A stretch of DNA of 64,000 nt, from positions 8,090,157 to 8,154,156 of the forward strand of contig OZ234503.1 in the NCBI GenBank assembly GCA_965153455.1, read 5' to 3'. A program made the position numbers and the translations under genes. Positions 24,476-38,139 of this stretch are shown piece after piece (within the stretch, counting starts at the first letter, position 1; each line of letters begins with the position of its first letter). The notes beneath the pieces were generated by a model, which was not told the DNA's origin, ran no database searches, and saw only the letters and a program-made list of their open reading frames with translations. This stretch comes from Sphagnum compactum (taxonomy: Eukaryota; Bryophyta; Sphagnopsida; Sphagnales).

Positions 24476-25471
24476 GAAAAAAACATGAACATTTGATGGT
24501 CGATGCTTGTTGTGTCACAAACAAATCATATTGAAGGAAGAAGAAATTGCACTCACACATTCACTCCATCCATTATGGATTGAAAAACACCACAATTATC
24601 CATATTACATCAAGCACCTAGCTTGTAACTCGAACATGCCTTGATTTATTCTTTACATGTGTGCCTCATTGATGTATGGATACCAAGCTTGAAGGCCAAA
24701 TTCATCCTTGTGTGGTACCACTAGGAACCACCCATTCAAATTGCTTAGGAAAGTTGACCCCATTTTTATTTAAAAATGGATATATATATTATTCCATGTT
24801 TTCCTATTGGCCAGTACTATGTCATTTTTTTCCCCCCTAAAGTTTTGCATAGTAGTGAAGCTTCTTCTTGCTCTACACCATGAAGTTTTCTTTTAAAATT
24901 CAAATGTGCATTGGAATTGTTGTTTTGTAAATTGTGCTTTTCTTTTTCGCACATAAAGCAATGAATTAAAAATCTAGTAACTAATTTCTTTTCTCACAAA
25001 ATTATTTTTGCACTAGCGTGTGAATTCATGCAATTTTAATAACATCAATATACATTGAAGGTTAATCACTATTGATAATAATGCAATATGGAAGAGGTAG
25101 ATATCAAAAAATACATAGTTGTTAATTTTTAAGCTTTATTTCTAATTATGTATTCATTTTGTTGGAGTATTTGACATTTTTCAAAACTTGGTTCTTTCTT
25201 GTTGTAGGTTAAGTTTGAAATTTCAAATACAGAGTTCGACTTGCAATAGTACTTCATCAATGTTGAAGGACTAAGAAGGACTAGCTAAAACTTAATAAAC
25301 TTGAAGATATTTGTGTTTTGTTTAGGCCCAAGTTAAATTAAAATGGGTGGAGATACAAATCCCACACTAACCTTGAATTTCAAGCTATCATTAAAAGCTT
25401 CTACATTCATGTGTTTACGAAATTTCATGTTCTTAACGAGACATTGTCATTGGAGTTTGCCATGTAGTAGA

Positions 25472-26365
25472 GAACAAAAGGATTGAGGTGAATTATGTAG
25501 CTTATGCATTTTTAGCATACAAAAAAAATTGGGCTTTGGAAAAGGCAAGGAGAAAAAGACAAGATAATTTGGTGTGGCTTCAAAGGCTTTCACAACATGT
25601 ACCACATCTTGGTCTTCTTTCTATTCTTTTTGTACTTCCTACAATTGCAATTTTAGGTGTTTTAGGAAACTTTTCAATTACAACTTTGCATCAAGTTGTT
25701 GTTATTATTACACCCATCCCAAGCTTGAATAATGATTCATTTGCCACTTTTGGAATTTCAAATTTGTTGAGACCAATCCTTAAGGCTCCTTTGAATTTGG
25801 CACCACACTATTAACCCACAATGTGAACATCATAATTGAATATTGAAGGTTCAATGTCAAAAAATGTTGTTCCATCCACAAAATATGCGCTACAATTGAT
25901 TGTTTCTAAAGACATTATTAAAGTTGTGCATGACTTGTGTATTGAGAAACAACATAGTTTTTTAGGTATGAAGCAACACCTACAAGAGCTTTTGGAAGAG
26001 AAGGAGCATAAGGAAATTGAACATTGGCAAGCCAAGTTGATGCTTGATGATCGATCAGCTATCCATGTAGTTAGAATTTTTTTTGAAAAGGTTAAAGATG
26101 ATTTTGATGTTGCCCAATTGTCCATGCAAGGGTTTTTTAAAACTTGTGTTTGTACATATAATGTGTTTATCAAGTTTGTTGATGGCAAAATGCAATTGCA
26201 CCAAAATTTAAGGTTTCAAATTTACTACATCAATTTCATTTTGAAGAGAGGAGTTTTGTGCAAGTAGAATCAAAATTGATTTCTACAAAATTAAATTGTC
26301 AAGCTTGTGAAGAAAATATAATCTCTTGTGAAAGTGCATACACTAAACACCTTCAAGACTAGATT
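25472..26365 (+). repeat. Segment present only in the left repeat copy, with a 143-codon frame
   Basis: In the right copy the sequence passes directly from the equivalent of 25470 (GCCATGTARTAG) to the equivalent of 26370 (CAAACTTTGATTRTTGGGT), with only about 15 bases between. The left copy has about 890 extra bases. They hold two open stretches on the plus strand, 25488-25814 and 25836-26267, separated by stops. The second begins NIEGSMSKNVV and includes a helical, charged segment (LLEEKEHKEIEHWQAK). It is unrecognised, and may be an insertion here or a deletion on the right. Confidence 0.5.
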
Positions 26366-27336
26366 GTCCTTGAGATTGCAAACTTTGATTGTTGGGTTTT
26401 GGTCTAAATTGAAGTTAGGTTGTATTACTTTTGCATGTCTAATTCATATTGCTAGGCCTACATGTTTTGAGAAAAAATGTCATTTATGTTCAAGATTGAC
26501 CTTTCTATAATGAAAATTTTCATTACATTGACATATGTGTGGCATCATGTGGTCATTGTTACCATCCTTGGTGTTTATTTAAGCAATGTGCCTCTTCAAT
26601 GAAATGTAAGCCAAATGGATGAAAAGAAGAGTTTGATCCAAGTTGGCAATTATCATTTGGGTTTTTCAACATTCAAGATGAGAAAAAATCACCTTTACAA
26701 TTGGAAGCAACCCTAATGGGATTTCTAGTAACAAATCCTTTACCTTGCTTCATGTTCATTGTTGTTTCTTGCATTTGTGAAAAAAAAATTGTTTTGGACA
26801 ACCATATGTTGTGTACAAGCACCAAGAGCAAATTAAACTTGTGTTCTAAATGTTCCATGAAGTCATTTTGATATGAAGAAGTTGTAGCGACTTTCTTAGG
26901 TTTTCTCTATTGGTTCCTTCAACATTGAATCCTTTTTTTTTGTAGGTCAAATTCATTAACTTTATAATCTCATTTGACAGTGCCAATTTTAGGAACTAGT
27001 TGCAATCTTCTAACTTTCTTAGAGCTAGTGTTCTACTATAGCACAAATTGGAAGGAACCACAGGTGAAGTGCACTTCGTGATGGAGTCTAAGGATATGTC
27101 TTGAAAGAGAAATGTACTTCCGGACCTAGGACTCAACATGTGATTCCTGCCATTTTTTCAACTTTTTGTCCTGAGTTCCAGCGTCTAGGCAGACACCCTC
27201 ACCCCTCTTCCATGTCTTTTATTCTCAGCCATGAGTTTTAAGAGACCATTCCCACCCAATTCCTTTGTTTAGAGGATATGTTTCCTCTAAGTTTTTTTGG
27301 ACGGAAGTTGGAAGGAAGCATCAAGATTTGCTTCCA

Positions 27337-27590
27337 GATGGAGGTCCCTGAATTGTTCAGATCCTGAAGTAAATCACAATGGAGGTTCCTGATCTGCTCA
27401 GCTCCTGAAGTAATTCATGATGGAGGTTCCTGATTTATTCAACTCCTGAAGTAATTCCTGATTGAGGTTCCTGATTTATTCAACTCCTGAAGTAATTCCT
27501 GATGGAGGTTCCTAATTTGTTCAACCTTTGAAATAGTTCCTAATGTAATTCTTGATGGACGTTCCTGATTTGTTCAACCACTGAAATGAC
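27337..27590. repeat. 41-bp minisatellite (left copy)
   Basis: Units begin with GGAGGTTCCTGA at about 27340, 27381, 27422, 27463 and 27504 (exact 41-bp steps), then a final irregular unit at 27557. The consensus unit also contains CTCCTGAAGTAATTCCTGAT. It lies inside the large repeat and is mirrored at 39690-39845 with fewer units. Confidence 0.85.
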
Positions 27591-27989
27591 TGCATATTAC
27601 TAGTTCACTTCTTGAGTTAGTTTAATAGTATTTAGTTCCTTTCATATGCTTGAATCCTTCTCCTCAATCCCTAACTGTAGATACTATTATGATTCTAAGA
27701 ATGGTCTAATCCTTGATGGTAGTTTCCACTAACTTTGTGTTTATTTTGTAGATGGGCAATCACAATTTGGAGCCCCCACCACAGCTTATGAGTTGCCAGA
27801 AACTAACTGTTGTTGCTGCTGCAAATATCCCACATTGTAAAGGGTTGTGGTCAGGTTCTGAGCCGGACATACCTGTGCAGCTGTACACGAGAAACCATTT
27901 CCAAGTTCCATTCGTTCTGTGAATTTTAGTTTAATCTTTTTAGTTCATTTGATTTATGTCAAACTTCAATATTGTTGAGCGCCTTAGTA

Positions 27990-28800
27990 CTGGACTGGAG
28001 GACCCAAGTTTTGTTTTCCTCAACGATATAATTGTACTGCACTGAAAGTCATATCTGTCGGAGAAGAGAGAGAAGATTAGCTCAAGAATCTTCGACTTAA
28101 GTTTCACTCTTTGTTTGCAGGACACGCCTCAGGAGTGATGCAAGAGAAGCGACTTGCATTCATCTTCTGAGCAGTGTTTTTTTTCAGGAGTTTTGTTGGT
28201 CGCCAAACTGGCTACCATTGGTAGGAAGATGTAGAAAAAGTGGCCATCATCCCTCGGAAGATTTAGCCAAGTGTGGCTATAAGCCAGAAATACAATAAAA
28301 ATCTTTAATCGTCCTATTATATTTTTGGCTACACAATGAAAACTAAAGGTACGAATTTGGAGATTACTATTATTATTATTTTCCTCACTTCTGGCGACTG
28401 AAAAGCTTCAAAATCGCTTATTCTTAGATGTAAATTTCGCCAGTGAGAAAAACGCCACTTTTAAGGTGCTGCTGGCGGAACTTAATAGCAAGTCTGAGAA
28501 AGAGTACGCGAAGCCTGGTACAGAAATTGTACAACCCACTATTTTTTCCTTCAACGACACAATTGTAGTGCAGTAATAATCATTCTTGTCAGATCATAAA
28601 CGACAAGGCTCAATTTAGCGGTAAACTCCAGCTTAGCTCTCGTGTTCTGTGCAAGCTCCTGTTGTGTGCCAGAAACGCATAGTTGCAGATCCAGTGCTCC
28701 AGGGCAACCACTTGCATCCCTTCTGGAGGAGCTTGCAGGCAGCATTTATGGAAAGCTTATAAGTACTAGTTAGGCAACATTCAAAGGTTCATTCATTCCT
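27990..28800. repeat. GC-richer sub-repeat block (left copy)
   Basis: This contains two diverged copies of a motif built on AATTGTACTGCA or AATTGTAGTGCAGT next to AACGAYA and a GTCAG (near 28025 and 28560). It is mirrored by 38050-39200 in the right copy, where part of it has been tandemly duplicated. No gene was recognised. Confidence 0.5.
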
Positions 28801-29372
28801 ACCGATTTTTTGTGATTGCAAGAAAGTGGAACTTGAATGTGAATTCTAGTACAATGGCTGTAATTCCGTTTTCAGTAATTTTTGTGAATGTATTAAATCA
28901 TTGTGAGAATGGAAAGGAATGTGAGGGGTTCAACTTCTGGCAATGTTTTTCTTTCATAACTTGCAATTTTCAACATTTTCAAATAAGTTTCCAGCGTACT
29001 TCATAATTTATTTTCAATTTTTTTGTATTTTCCTACATTCAAAAATGCATTCTTTTCACTTTAAACACAACTGCAGAATTAGAACACATATTACAATTTG
29101 GGATGGGGACATCATTGTCCCGTTAGGATAATAAAGTTCGTTTAAAGGGGCCAACCTTCCAAGTTCTGTAGTATGAATGGAAAATAGCGGCCCCTGGGAA
29201 AAGAAAATTCTGTCAACAAGGGTGCTCTGTTGGGGCCTGAAAGAAAACCTTTATTGCACTGGCCATGAAGATCTGGAAACCTGGGAGCTTTATGACCATG
29301 AAAGACTGGGAAAGAACCAGCGGTTTTTGGGCCAGTTATTTGATTTTTTCAAATGTTTTGCTAGATTCTGAA

Positions 29373-29860
29373 CCAAAACCATAACCATGAAAACATATTT
29401 TTGAAAACAGGGTCAGCATCTGTATATAAAAAAGTCGACTTTAGAAAAAAAGAAAAAGTATACTAAACTTTATAATTAAATATTAAGTTTAGTTAATTGT
29501 TCAACTCTATACTTCCATAGACCCCTATTTTAATTTGTTATAAAATTTTTGTACCCACATAATCTTTAGCATAAAAGAATGTGCAATCTGTACATGGAAC
29601 CAGACCCTATTTGTCTTACTTTTTCAAATTTGTAAAATATATAACTAGGTGCATTAAAAGTATTTTTCAAAAAATGACAATTGGGATGAACCAATAAAAA
29701 GGTTTGGCCCTAAAAGCTAAACCCAAAATAAAACAATATCTTATATATAATTACAAACATGGTGTCTGTGCGTCCGTCTGTCCGTTTTTACCTTTTCGAA
29801 GTTACCTAATTTACCTAAGTTACTTTTTACTGAGCGGCAGTTAGGAAGTTACTGAGCGGC
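29373..29860. other. Spacer between inverted copies, no gene
   Basis: AT-rich sequence. Near the right end GTCCGTCTGTCCG and two GAGCGGCAG phrases lead into the G-rich block. Confidence 0.5.
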
Positions 29861-30000
29861 AGCAGGGGGGGCTAGCAGGGGTGGGGCGGGCCAGCAGGGC
29901 GGGGGCAGCAGGGGGGGGGCCAGCAGGGGGGGGGCAGCAGGGGGGGGGCCAGCAGGGGGGGGGCAGCACAGGTGGGCGGGGGGCCAGCAGGGGGGGACGG
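29861..30000 (+). repeat. G-rich minisatellite (potential G-quadruplex)
   Basis: Repeats of about 14-16 bases alternate CAGCA or CCAGCA with runs of 5-9 G. At least eight G-runs lie on the plus strand, so quadruplex formation is very plausible. The long proline-rich frames on the minus strand are a by-product of this composition. Confidence 0.9.
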
Positions 30001-30036
30001 GCGGGAAAGGACCGGACGGGGGAGTGAAGGGAGGTG

Positions 30037-30068
30037 TTTTTTTTTTTTTTTTTTTTTTCGTTTTTTTT
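30037..30068 (+). repeat. Poly-T tract
   Basis: Twenty-two T residues, CG, then eight more T, directly after the G-rich block. It could be a slippage tract or the poly-A end of a minus-strand retroposed sequence. Confidence 0.8.
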
Positions 30069-30140
30069 GGGTCCTCCCTCCTTTTCTTGGGGGTGGCTGG
30101 AGTGGCGTAGCCACGGGTTACCAACCACTCGTTACTTGAA

Positions 30141-30231
30141 ATTACCTACCTAACGCTAATTAAACCTACTTACATATCACCTATGCATACCTACCCACCT
30201 ACATACCTATGCCAACCTACCTACCTACTTA
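30141..30231. repeat. CCTA-rich degenerate microsatellite
   Basis: An array of ACCTA/CCTA units with interruptions (TACCTACC, ACCTACTTACA, ACCTACCTACC). The pattern looks degenerate and non-coding. Confidence 0.7.
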
Positions 30232-32224
30232 TTTAAGTGGCACATATTGACATCTTATTAACCCTAAATTGGATGATGTAGATTGAATTAAATAAATATC
30301 AAAATAAGCTTAAAATTACCATGTGTGATGAAATAATTGGTCAAAATCATAGACATGTGTCATAATACAAAAAGGGGTTCATTTTAATTGCATGTAATCA
30401 CATATTATCTATGCAATTGGCCTTCCATGGATACAATGAATGAAAGTGTATATTGATATCATATATGCATGCCAAGTACAACATGTCACATGCAATTGAA
30501 AATTGTGTGCAACTTGTTTTAAGAAACAATGGCAATTTTTAATTGCATGTCCATTTGCAATTGAAAATCATGGTATTTACAAACTACTGATTTTTTACTA
30601 GTACTAATGTAGGCATGCGAGTATGGTTCTGATGTGTGTGACTTATGCAAGTTTGGGCTGAGTTGTACTATAAGATCCACAAGGATTAGGGTTCAAATTG
30701 ATGTTGTATGTGTAAATGTTTTGGGACTTACATTCCATGTAATTGTAAATCCCATAATGAAATTTATTTACATTTTGTGTAATTGTAAATGTTTAATATC
30801 CATTTACGTATGTTAGTGTAAGTGTAAAACCATGTAAATTTAGTTTATGTTATGTAAAACAATGTAAATGTAAAAATAAATATATTTATATGGTTTTATG
30901 TGAGTCCCATGTACAAATACACTTGTTTTACATGGTCGTGTAAAACACTATTAAAAAATATGATTTTTACTTAGGGAATGGGGATTTTTACTTGGGGTTT
31001 TTGGTGCCAGACCAACCAAAGATGCATTGCAAAAAAAAAAAAATCAAAACATGCACCCACAACTAATTAAAATGAATTTGCAAGAAGAAAGTATGGTCAT
31101 TAATGTAGTAGAGTTATTTATTAAGTAAGGAAAACATAACACTAGAACCCTAAGTTTGGTCATAAATAGCGTGAAATCCAAAAAAAAAACATTAATATTC
31201 AAAGAACTCCAAAACCATCAATTTTTGTGGTAAACTAAATTTCACCTTGTCTTTCTTTTTTTCCTTGAACACCTCCATTACATATATTTGCACTATTAAA
31301 TGTACAACTAGTATAATTACTTTCGAACCTTGTCCATTAAATGTTAAATTTTAGCATTTCATTCATAGAGATCATAATATTTCCTTGCTTTATGTACACC
31401 ATTGAAAGAGGGATTCGGGAATGAAAGGAGGCCCAAAGACAAGGTGGATTTATAGATAACTTTAATATATACACTTACACATACACACCCCAAAACAATT
31501 ACATAGGACCATGTAAATGTATTTGATAAATATTTACATTGACCTGTGTAATTGTATATATATATATATATATATAGATGGCAACAATATAAATCTAAGT
31601 GTAAAAAGTTCGAACATGTAAGTGAAAATGTTTACACTTACATGGGATTCACATGCCGTACATACGATTATTGTCACTTACATGCAAAACATTGGTTTCG
31701 ATCCCCATCCCCCCCTCCCCAAGTCCATCATAGTCTTCTTGTAACTTGTTCCATTTTGTTGTTTTTTTTACTTTTTTTCTTTAAATTGAACTACAATTTG
31801 CCTCAATGAAATAAATGGTAGCCATGACCACTTAGTGTTCACATTTTCAACTTGCCATCAACCTCCACATGGGTTCACATGGAGCTTGCCAATACACTTT
31901 GGCATTTTGAAAAAAAACACTAGTTGTTCTATTCCATGAACCATTCTAAATTTGTTAATTGCTAGCCATAACAAAGAAGCTTTGAATTTGACCTCAACAT
32001 ATACCCCAAGAACATTTCATGAGAATATATTAAAATAAAATAAATTCCAGAGATATTAAGGTCTATGTATACAAAAATTACTTCTTTTGGTAGATGGGTA
32101 GGGTTTGGGTACCCCCTTAACATACATCCTTTTTTAAACCAAAAAAGTATGTATTTCCTTATTTAAAAATGAAAGAAAATATTCACATTTTGGAAATTTT
32201 GAAACAACTTTCAAAGGCGAATTC
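30232..32224. other. AT-rich spacer with a TA microsatellite
   Basis: Many variants of TGTAAATGTAAA, TTTACAT and ACATGG recur between 30700 and 31650, suggesting a decayed repeat. A (TA)n tract lies at 31555-31576. No gene is seen. Confidence 0.45.
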
Positions 32225-35200
32225 CAATGTCAAAATGGAGAAATCAAAATGTTTGATTCATCCTTGAGTAAGATAAACATACCTACGAATGAACACTTAC
32301 AGTATCTAAAGATAATGACATAGTGATCAGCAGAATGAAGTCTGAAAATAAGTTGTTGCTCTTCTAGGCTCCAATAGGTTTTTGAATCATCTAATTTTGT
32401 AATTTTGTTAAATACTGTGAAAATTATAGCCTTCCAAAGTAAGGGGATCTTCCACTTCATCCTTACCAGACACACCCACCACTCTAAACATGTGCATTTT
32501 TATTACATGTTAAAAACCGATTTTGTCCCAGATGGTTTGTCCAAAGATTTTACCTTTTGATATATACTAGTGTGACCTGTGCCGTTGGCCCAAGTGCGAA
32601 CCCATTACAAAATAGGGAAACTCAACATGTGAACATTGTTTTGCAATGTATGTATCGATTTTTTTGAACAGCCAAATATGAAAGGAAATCTTGCTTGAAT
32701 TGAACGGTAAGCCTTCAAGTGGTACGATGTTCTCAACTGATTTTTCCTTTCAAAACCTGGTTTTTTGGAATTTATTTGAATTTTCAGTGGCAGAAATCAC
32801 TTAAAAATCAGTATCTCCCACATTCTGAATCCAAGTTTTACCAAATAAATTCCATTAACTCCTGCTCATCAAGATCTTTCCAACGACACCAAAGGCACAT
32901 TCCAATTCCTCTGGAATTTTCAGCTACAATTTAATTTAATTTTCAGTGAAGAAATCATCCAATATTCAAGAACTTAAAATTGCACTGCAGTTCCAAACAT
33001 AGTGGAACCAATCCCATGCACCCCTCCTCGTCAAGAGCTTTCCAAAGACACCAAGAACACGATCTGAAGCATCCCAGTTCAGTGGATCTCATAACTACAA
33101 AACAAAATAAACTACCTTCCTTCATAGGTAGATAGCTTGGCTAAAGGAAGGATCCTTAATTTTCACATGCAAACTTATATTTTGGGGACCTTCCAAAATT
33201 TTAGCTTTAAAAAAATAAATTCTTGTGATGGAAAAAAGAAAAGAAAACAAAGAACTATTATTATTTTTACTGCTGAAAGTAAATGATAAATTTAAAAAAT
33301 CAGGGACCTTGATGCTGAACCAGCCCAGGTACTAAGGTAATACTAAATCTTTCTTGAGATGCTGAATTGATGGAACATCAAAGAATTGGGAAAAGAACAC
33401 TATGCTCAGTAGTTGGACAGACTTTGATTTTTCAATCTTCTTCTCTCAAACATACATGAGAGAAACCCCAAACAGAAGGGGAGTGAACAACCCAAGTTGA
33501 AGCTGAACTTTTGGACTTATTTTCAATTAGCTGTGAATTTGTGAAGAATTGTGTTAGGGGATTGTTGTATTGTTGTCAGGCTCCTTTGTGAATCATGGGT
33601 GTGAAACACCTGAAATCTTGAAAACATGGCATTTTAGATGGTGAAACATAATATCCTTCTAAAAAAAGCTTTTATTATGATCAAACCAGGATCCTAATAG
33701 TAACGTCACATCAGTAATTTTTTTGGTGGTGAATTTTCTCCATTTTGCTATTAAACAAAAGTCACAAGAAACATCATCAAAGAATTTTTATGAAAAAATT
33801 CCAAAAAAATCATCACATTTTGAGAAAGAAACTTATGAAATCACCAAGATTTTTGGAGAATTTGGGCAGATTTTTAACTTTTTTCTTTTGAAATTATCAT
33901 ATTTAGTTAATAGGTTCTAGGCTTCACCAATATGCAATAGGATTGGTAGATTTTCTATTTCTCTTGTAAGCCAGATTTGGTTAAATTCTCTTCTTGCCAC
34001 TTTTGGAGCAACATGAGAAAATTGGAAAAAAAAAGACTGGATCACATACACCCATATTGGGATTAGATTTTTAATGAGTTGATTTTGAAAAGCATTAATG
34101 AGAAATCTATAAAAATTTAATATCTTGGTTAACTTGAAGTACCGCATACTAAGGCATCCTAAACAAATGGATTAGGATCTTAAACCAAAACTATATTGTG
34201 TAATATTCAAAATAACCTATAATTGACACTTACTGCAGTCACAAATGCCCCAGTGATTGCATTCCCAAGTAACAGTTATAAAAGTTCGTAGTAGGGCTCC
34301 CTTTAGGGTCCCCTCACTAGTCACTATTCACAGTGTTAGTTGCTTCTAAGCTACTCTCTACCTTCTCTTCCACTTCTGGTGCTATGGTCTTACTTGCCTT
34401 GGGTGGGGTCATACCTGGTGTTTGGGGTTTGGAACTAACATCACTCTAATATGGAAAAGTGTCAGAACTAACATTATCATAATTCTTAACAAAGACTTTG
34501 GCAAACATCAATCTGCTTTGAAATCTACATTGATCTGCCTTGCTATTGATGGCAAGCAATGAAACTGCATCATGAATGATGGTACAATGTTATTGCCCCA
34601 AGAACTAAATCACATGATGTGATACTCTTACCACTTCTATCTTGTGAGTGCTATAGAGAGTGAAGACAAATGCTTTCACCTTAAGTAAGAGCCTCTTCAC
34701 CAAACGTGGGTGTTACACATTAATAGCTTTTGCAGCATTTGCACTGTTTGTGAACAGGATTTTCTTTTTTTTGGTGAAGTTTCTTTAGGCTAGTTTTTTC
34801 AAATGGTGGAAAAAAGACATTTTTTTTTGAGTTTGTAGTCATCAATTTCAACAAAAATCTTATAGGTTTTGGAAAATTGCCAGATTGTATATTAAGTTCT
34901 AGTAGGCAGCCAAAAAATTATGCTCTAATGTTTTTCGCTTTCACAACTTTTTCATTGTCAAATTTGGCTAGATCATCTTATAGATGATCACCACTTCAGC
35001 CACAATACAGAATTGGAAAAAGAATTATTTTGTTTACTGTCGAACTTGAATTTGGCAATTTATATGCCATAAGCTTCTATTGAACCAAAATATGTAAAAT
35101 GTAGCTAAAATTGTTAATTGTGACTTTTTTGCATGTGTGAACATTTGGTTTCTTGTGTGGCTTATTCTTTGACCATTATCTTATTCCTTGGTGTGGGTTG

Positions 35201-38139
35201 CACATCACCATAGAATTGATTGTGCACACTCTATGTATGGTAGTCACATTGTAGCCAATTTACAATACACAAAACATTAGCACTTCAATGACAGTATTTT
35301 GGGTCCTAGATGATTCATGAAATAATCGATTGATACATGATGTATAGTGTTTTTACTGACTATTTTTGTAGTGTTAAACCAAAAAATGGGAAGTTTATTT
35401 TGATTTTTTTACTCTAGTGTAAAGTTGACTAATTTTCTAATGCTTTGGAAAAATTTACGAAATATCACAGAATTGAAAAACAAAACCCAGCTGCTGTAGT
35501 TTTTAAAATGGTCAAGATCTAGGAAAATCACCTATTTCTCACTTCAAGGTCCAAGCTAGTTTTAGCATATAGTGTTCTGACCCAAGTGAATATGTAGGCC
35601 TTGCGCAAAGGCACAGGCCAATCAATGATTTTTTTTGGTGGAAAATTTTCACCATTTTGAGAAAAAATGTTCTGTTAAAAATTCCACTTTTTTAATTAAA
35701 AGCGGCAAAGAAGAACCAAAAACAGCAAAAATTGCCACAATTGCCTACAGTATGAAAGGGTGCTTAAGATTTTTTACTTTCATATTTTGGATAATGCCAA
35801 ATTTGGCTAAATAAATTATGGACCATCACAAAATTGAAGAAACAAGTGGGTCCAATAAATAATTGCAGTAGGGATGTGATGTGATGGTCAGTGACTGATG
35901 ACAGCCTTCCTTGACTGACCTAATCAATTGCTGGTGATTCAGTTCCTGATCAACTGATCTAGTTGTACTAGCAAATCAAGCTTGCCCCATTCATTGTCCT
36001 TGTCAATGCGATTAGGCTTCTTCTCTATAACTAGCTGTTGATATTGGGCAATTCAAAAATGCCAATTTTGGTCCTATTCTTAACAATTCTAGCTAGAATT
36101 GTTAAGAATGATTCACCCCAGATAGGGAAAAGTATCAATCATTTCTTTCTCTAGCTGGCACAACTTTGGACTTCTTGGGACACATGATGAAATTTATGTG
36201 AACATGAGGATGATTGAAAACGTTTTAATACAGTTCAAATCAATTTGAAAGATGATCATCAAACAAAACAAAGGAAAGCAACTCCATGGGCAAATGGAAC
36301 TAAACAACCCAATGCCAGGGGTCCTTGTCCCCTATTGAGGCAGGGCCCAACTACAAATGGAATGAATGAGCAAATGGAGTCTGATAGGTTTTTTTATTCG
36401 AACAACTATTCAGCTGTATTTTGGTTATGGAATTTGGTGGGCTTCCATCTCTCCTCACTGTTTGCCTCATGCATTTTTTTAGTACTAACATCATATAATG
36501 TCCAACTTCCATGGTCGTTTTTATGCACAACACATCATAAAAAGGTTATTACATTCCATGGACACACCAGAGTTTTGACATAACATGCCAATGGGCTGAA
36601 TTCTCCTTTGCATTTGTATAGAGGTTATAAAATTAAATGATCTGGTTAGGGAAAAGGTCTTCCCATGTCCTGCATAGACAGTCCTAAGCGGGTTTTCTTT
36701 TTTTTCTTTTTCTTTTTCACTTTTATGATATTGAAAAAAGGTGAATATTTATTTTAGTAACAAAAATACTCGAATTTACAGTATAATAACAAAAAATTCC
36801 AACAAATCTCAACTTTTCTGTAAAAAAGATAAACTTTTTGTTGCAAAAAATTGCTGTGCATGAGTGATGTTAGTTCATGATAGAAATTGCACACTAATCA
36901 TGAACTTCTCCATTTTGCACCACCTGCACATGTGTGTGTGTGGATGAAGCTATTTCCAGCCCAAACTAAACATATGCTTCAGTCTTGGAGGATCAGCCGT
37001 TCATAACAATCACAAAGATTCATAAATTTTCTAGTTTAATGCGTTGACAATGAACCTATATGTATGGATTATCACAACCAAAATCTAGAATGTGTTTAGT
37101 GTATGCGGCAACAAATCTTCATTTTGAACTATTGTACTAGTGTCTTTTGAATACAAAAGTAGTCATCTGCAATGTGCTTGATATGGAGAGGTATGCGTGA
37201 AGCCAAAAAGGAGCATGCTTGGGTCTTTGGAAATTAACTCCAACTATTAAAACCATTCAAAATTATGCAAATGCCTTGCATGCTCCAATTTCAAAAGTGG
37301 AAGCCTACATCTACATATTATATAACAGTATTAGGCGGTTATTAGTAACAAGAATAGACCCGTGGCGGTTATCAGGGCAGTTATTACTACTTAGAAGCAT
37401 AGTTTTCAAAAGAACAAAGAGCCAGTTTGATATATAAGCATGGTTCACAAAACATTTCAAAAAATCAAATAACTGGCCGAAAAGCCACTTGTTCTTTCCC
37501 AGACTTTCATGGTAAGAAAACTCCCAGGTTACCATTTCTTCATGGCCTATTCAATAAAGGTTTTCTTTCACCCTGAACAGAGCACCCTTGTTGACAGAAA
37601 TTTCTTTACCCAGCGGCCGCTTTTTTCCATTCCTACTAGAAAATTTGGAATGTTAGTCCCTTTAAACAACCTTTAATACCCTAAGAGGGGACTTATATCC
37701 CCATCCCAAATTCCAATATGTGTTCTGTAGCTGTAATTGCGTTTCAAGTGAAAGAATGTATTTTTCTAATTAGGAAAATACAAATAAAATTGCAAATACA
37801 ATTACGACTTATCCAGGAAACTTGTTTGAAAATGTTGAAAATTGAAAGTTACGAAAGAAAAAAAATTTGGTAGAAGTTGAACCTCTCACATTCATTTTTC
37901 ATTCTCACAATATGATTTCACACATTCACAAAAATTATTGAAAACGAAATTACAGGCCTTTAACTGGATTTCTCATTCAGGTTCCACTTTCTGGCATTCA
38001 CAATAAATCGGTAGGAATGAATGATCCTTTGAATGTTGCCTAGCTAGGACATATCAGCTTTCCATATTGCTGGCAGCAGGCTCCTGCAGAATGGATGCAA
38101 GTGGGTTCCTGTGCACTAGAGCAGCCCTGAGCGTTTCGG

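Larger units (their letters stand above)
12770..29372 (-). repeat. Large dispersed repeat, left copy (inverted relative to right copy)
   Basis: Reading this block on the minus strand gives the same order of segments as the plus strand of 37.4-48.3 kb. Clear anchors: 29350 with 37450, 27740 with 39520, 27080 with 40060, 23780 with 41240, 17800 with 43700, 16450 with 45130, 14600 with 46380 and 12980 with 48090. The copies are diverged but alignable by eye. Relative to the right copy this one carries a 5.1-kb CACTA element (18018-23127) and extra DNA at about 25472-26365. It ends near 29372, after which similarity stops. No intact gene, reverse transcriptase or transposase was recognised. Confidence 0.8.

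Noticed and set aside
29841-30128. Three overlapping proline-rich minus-strand frames
   Set aside because: They are translations of the G-rich minisatellite and poly-T tract in all three frames, with no coding signal beyond composition.
30141-30231. Interstitial telomere repeat
   Set aside because: The units are CCTA/ACCTA with interruptions and lack the run of CCCTAAA (or TTTAGGG) units expected of plant-type telomeric DNA.
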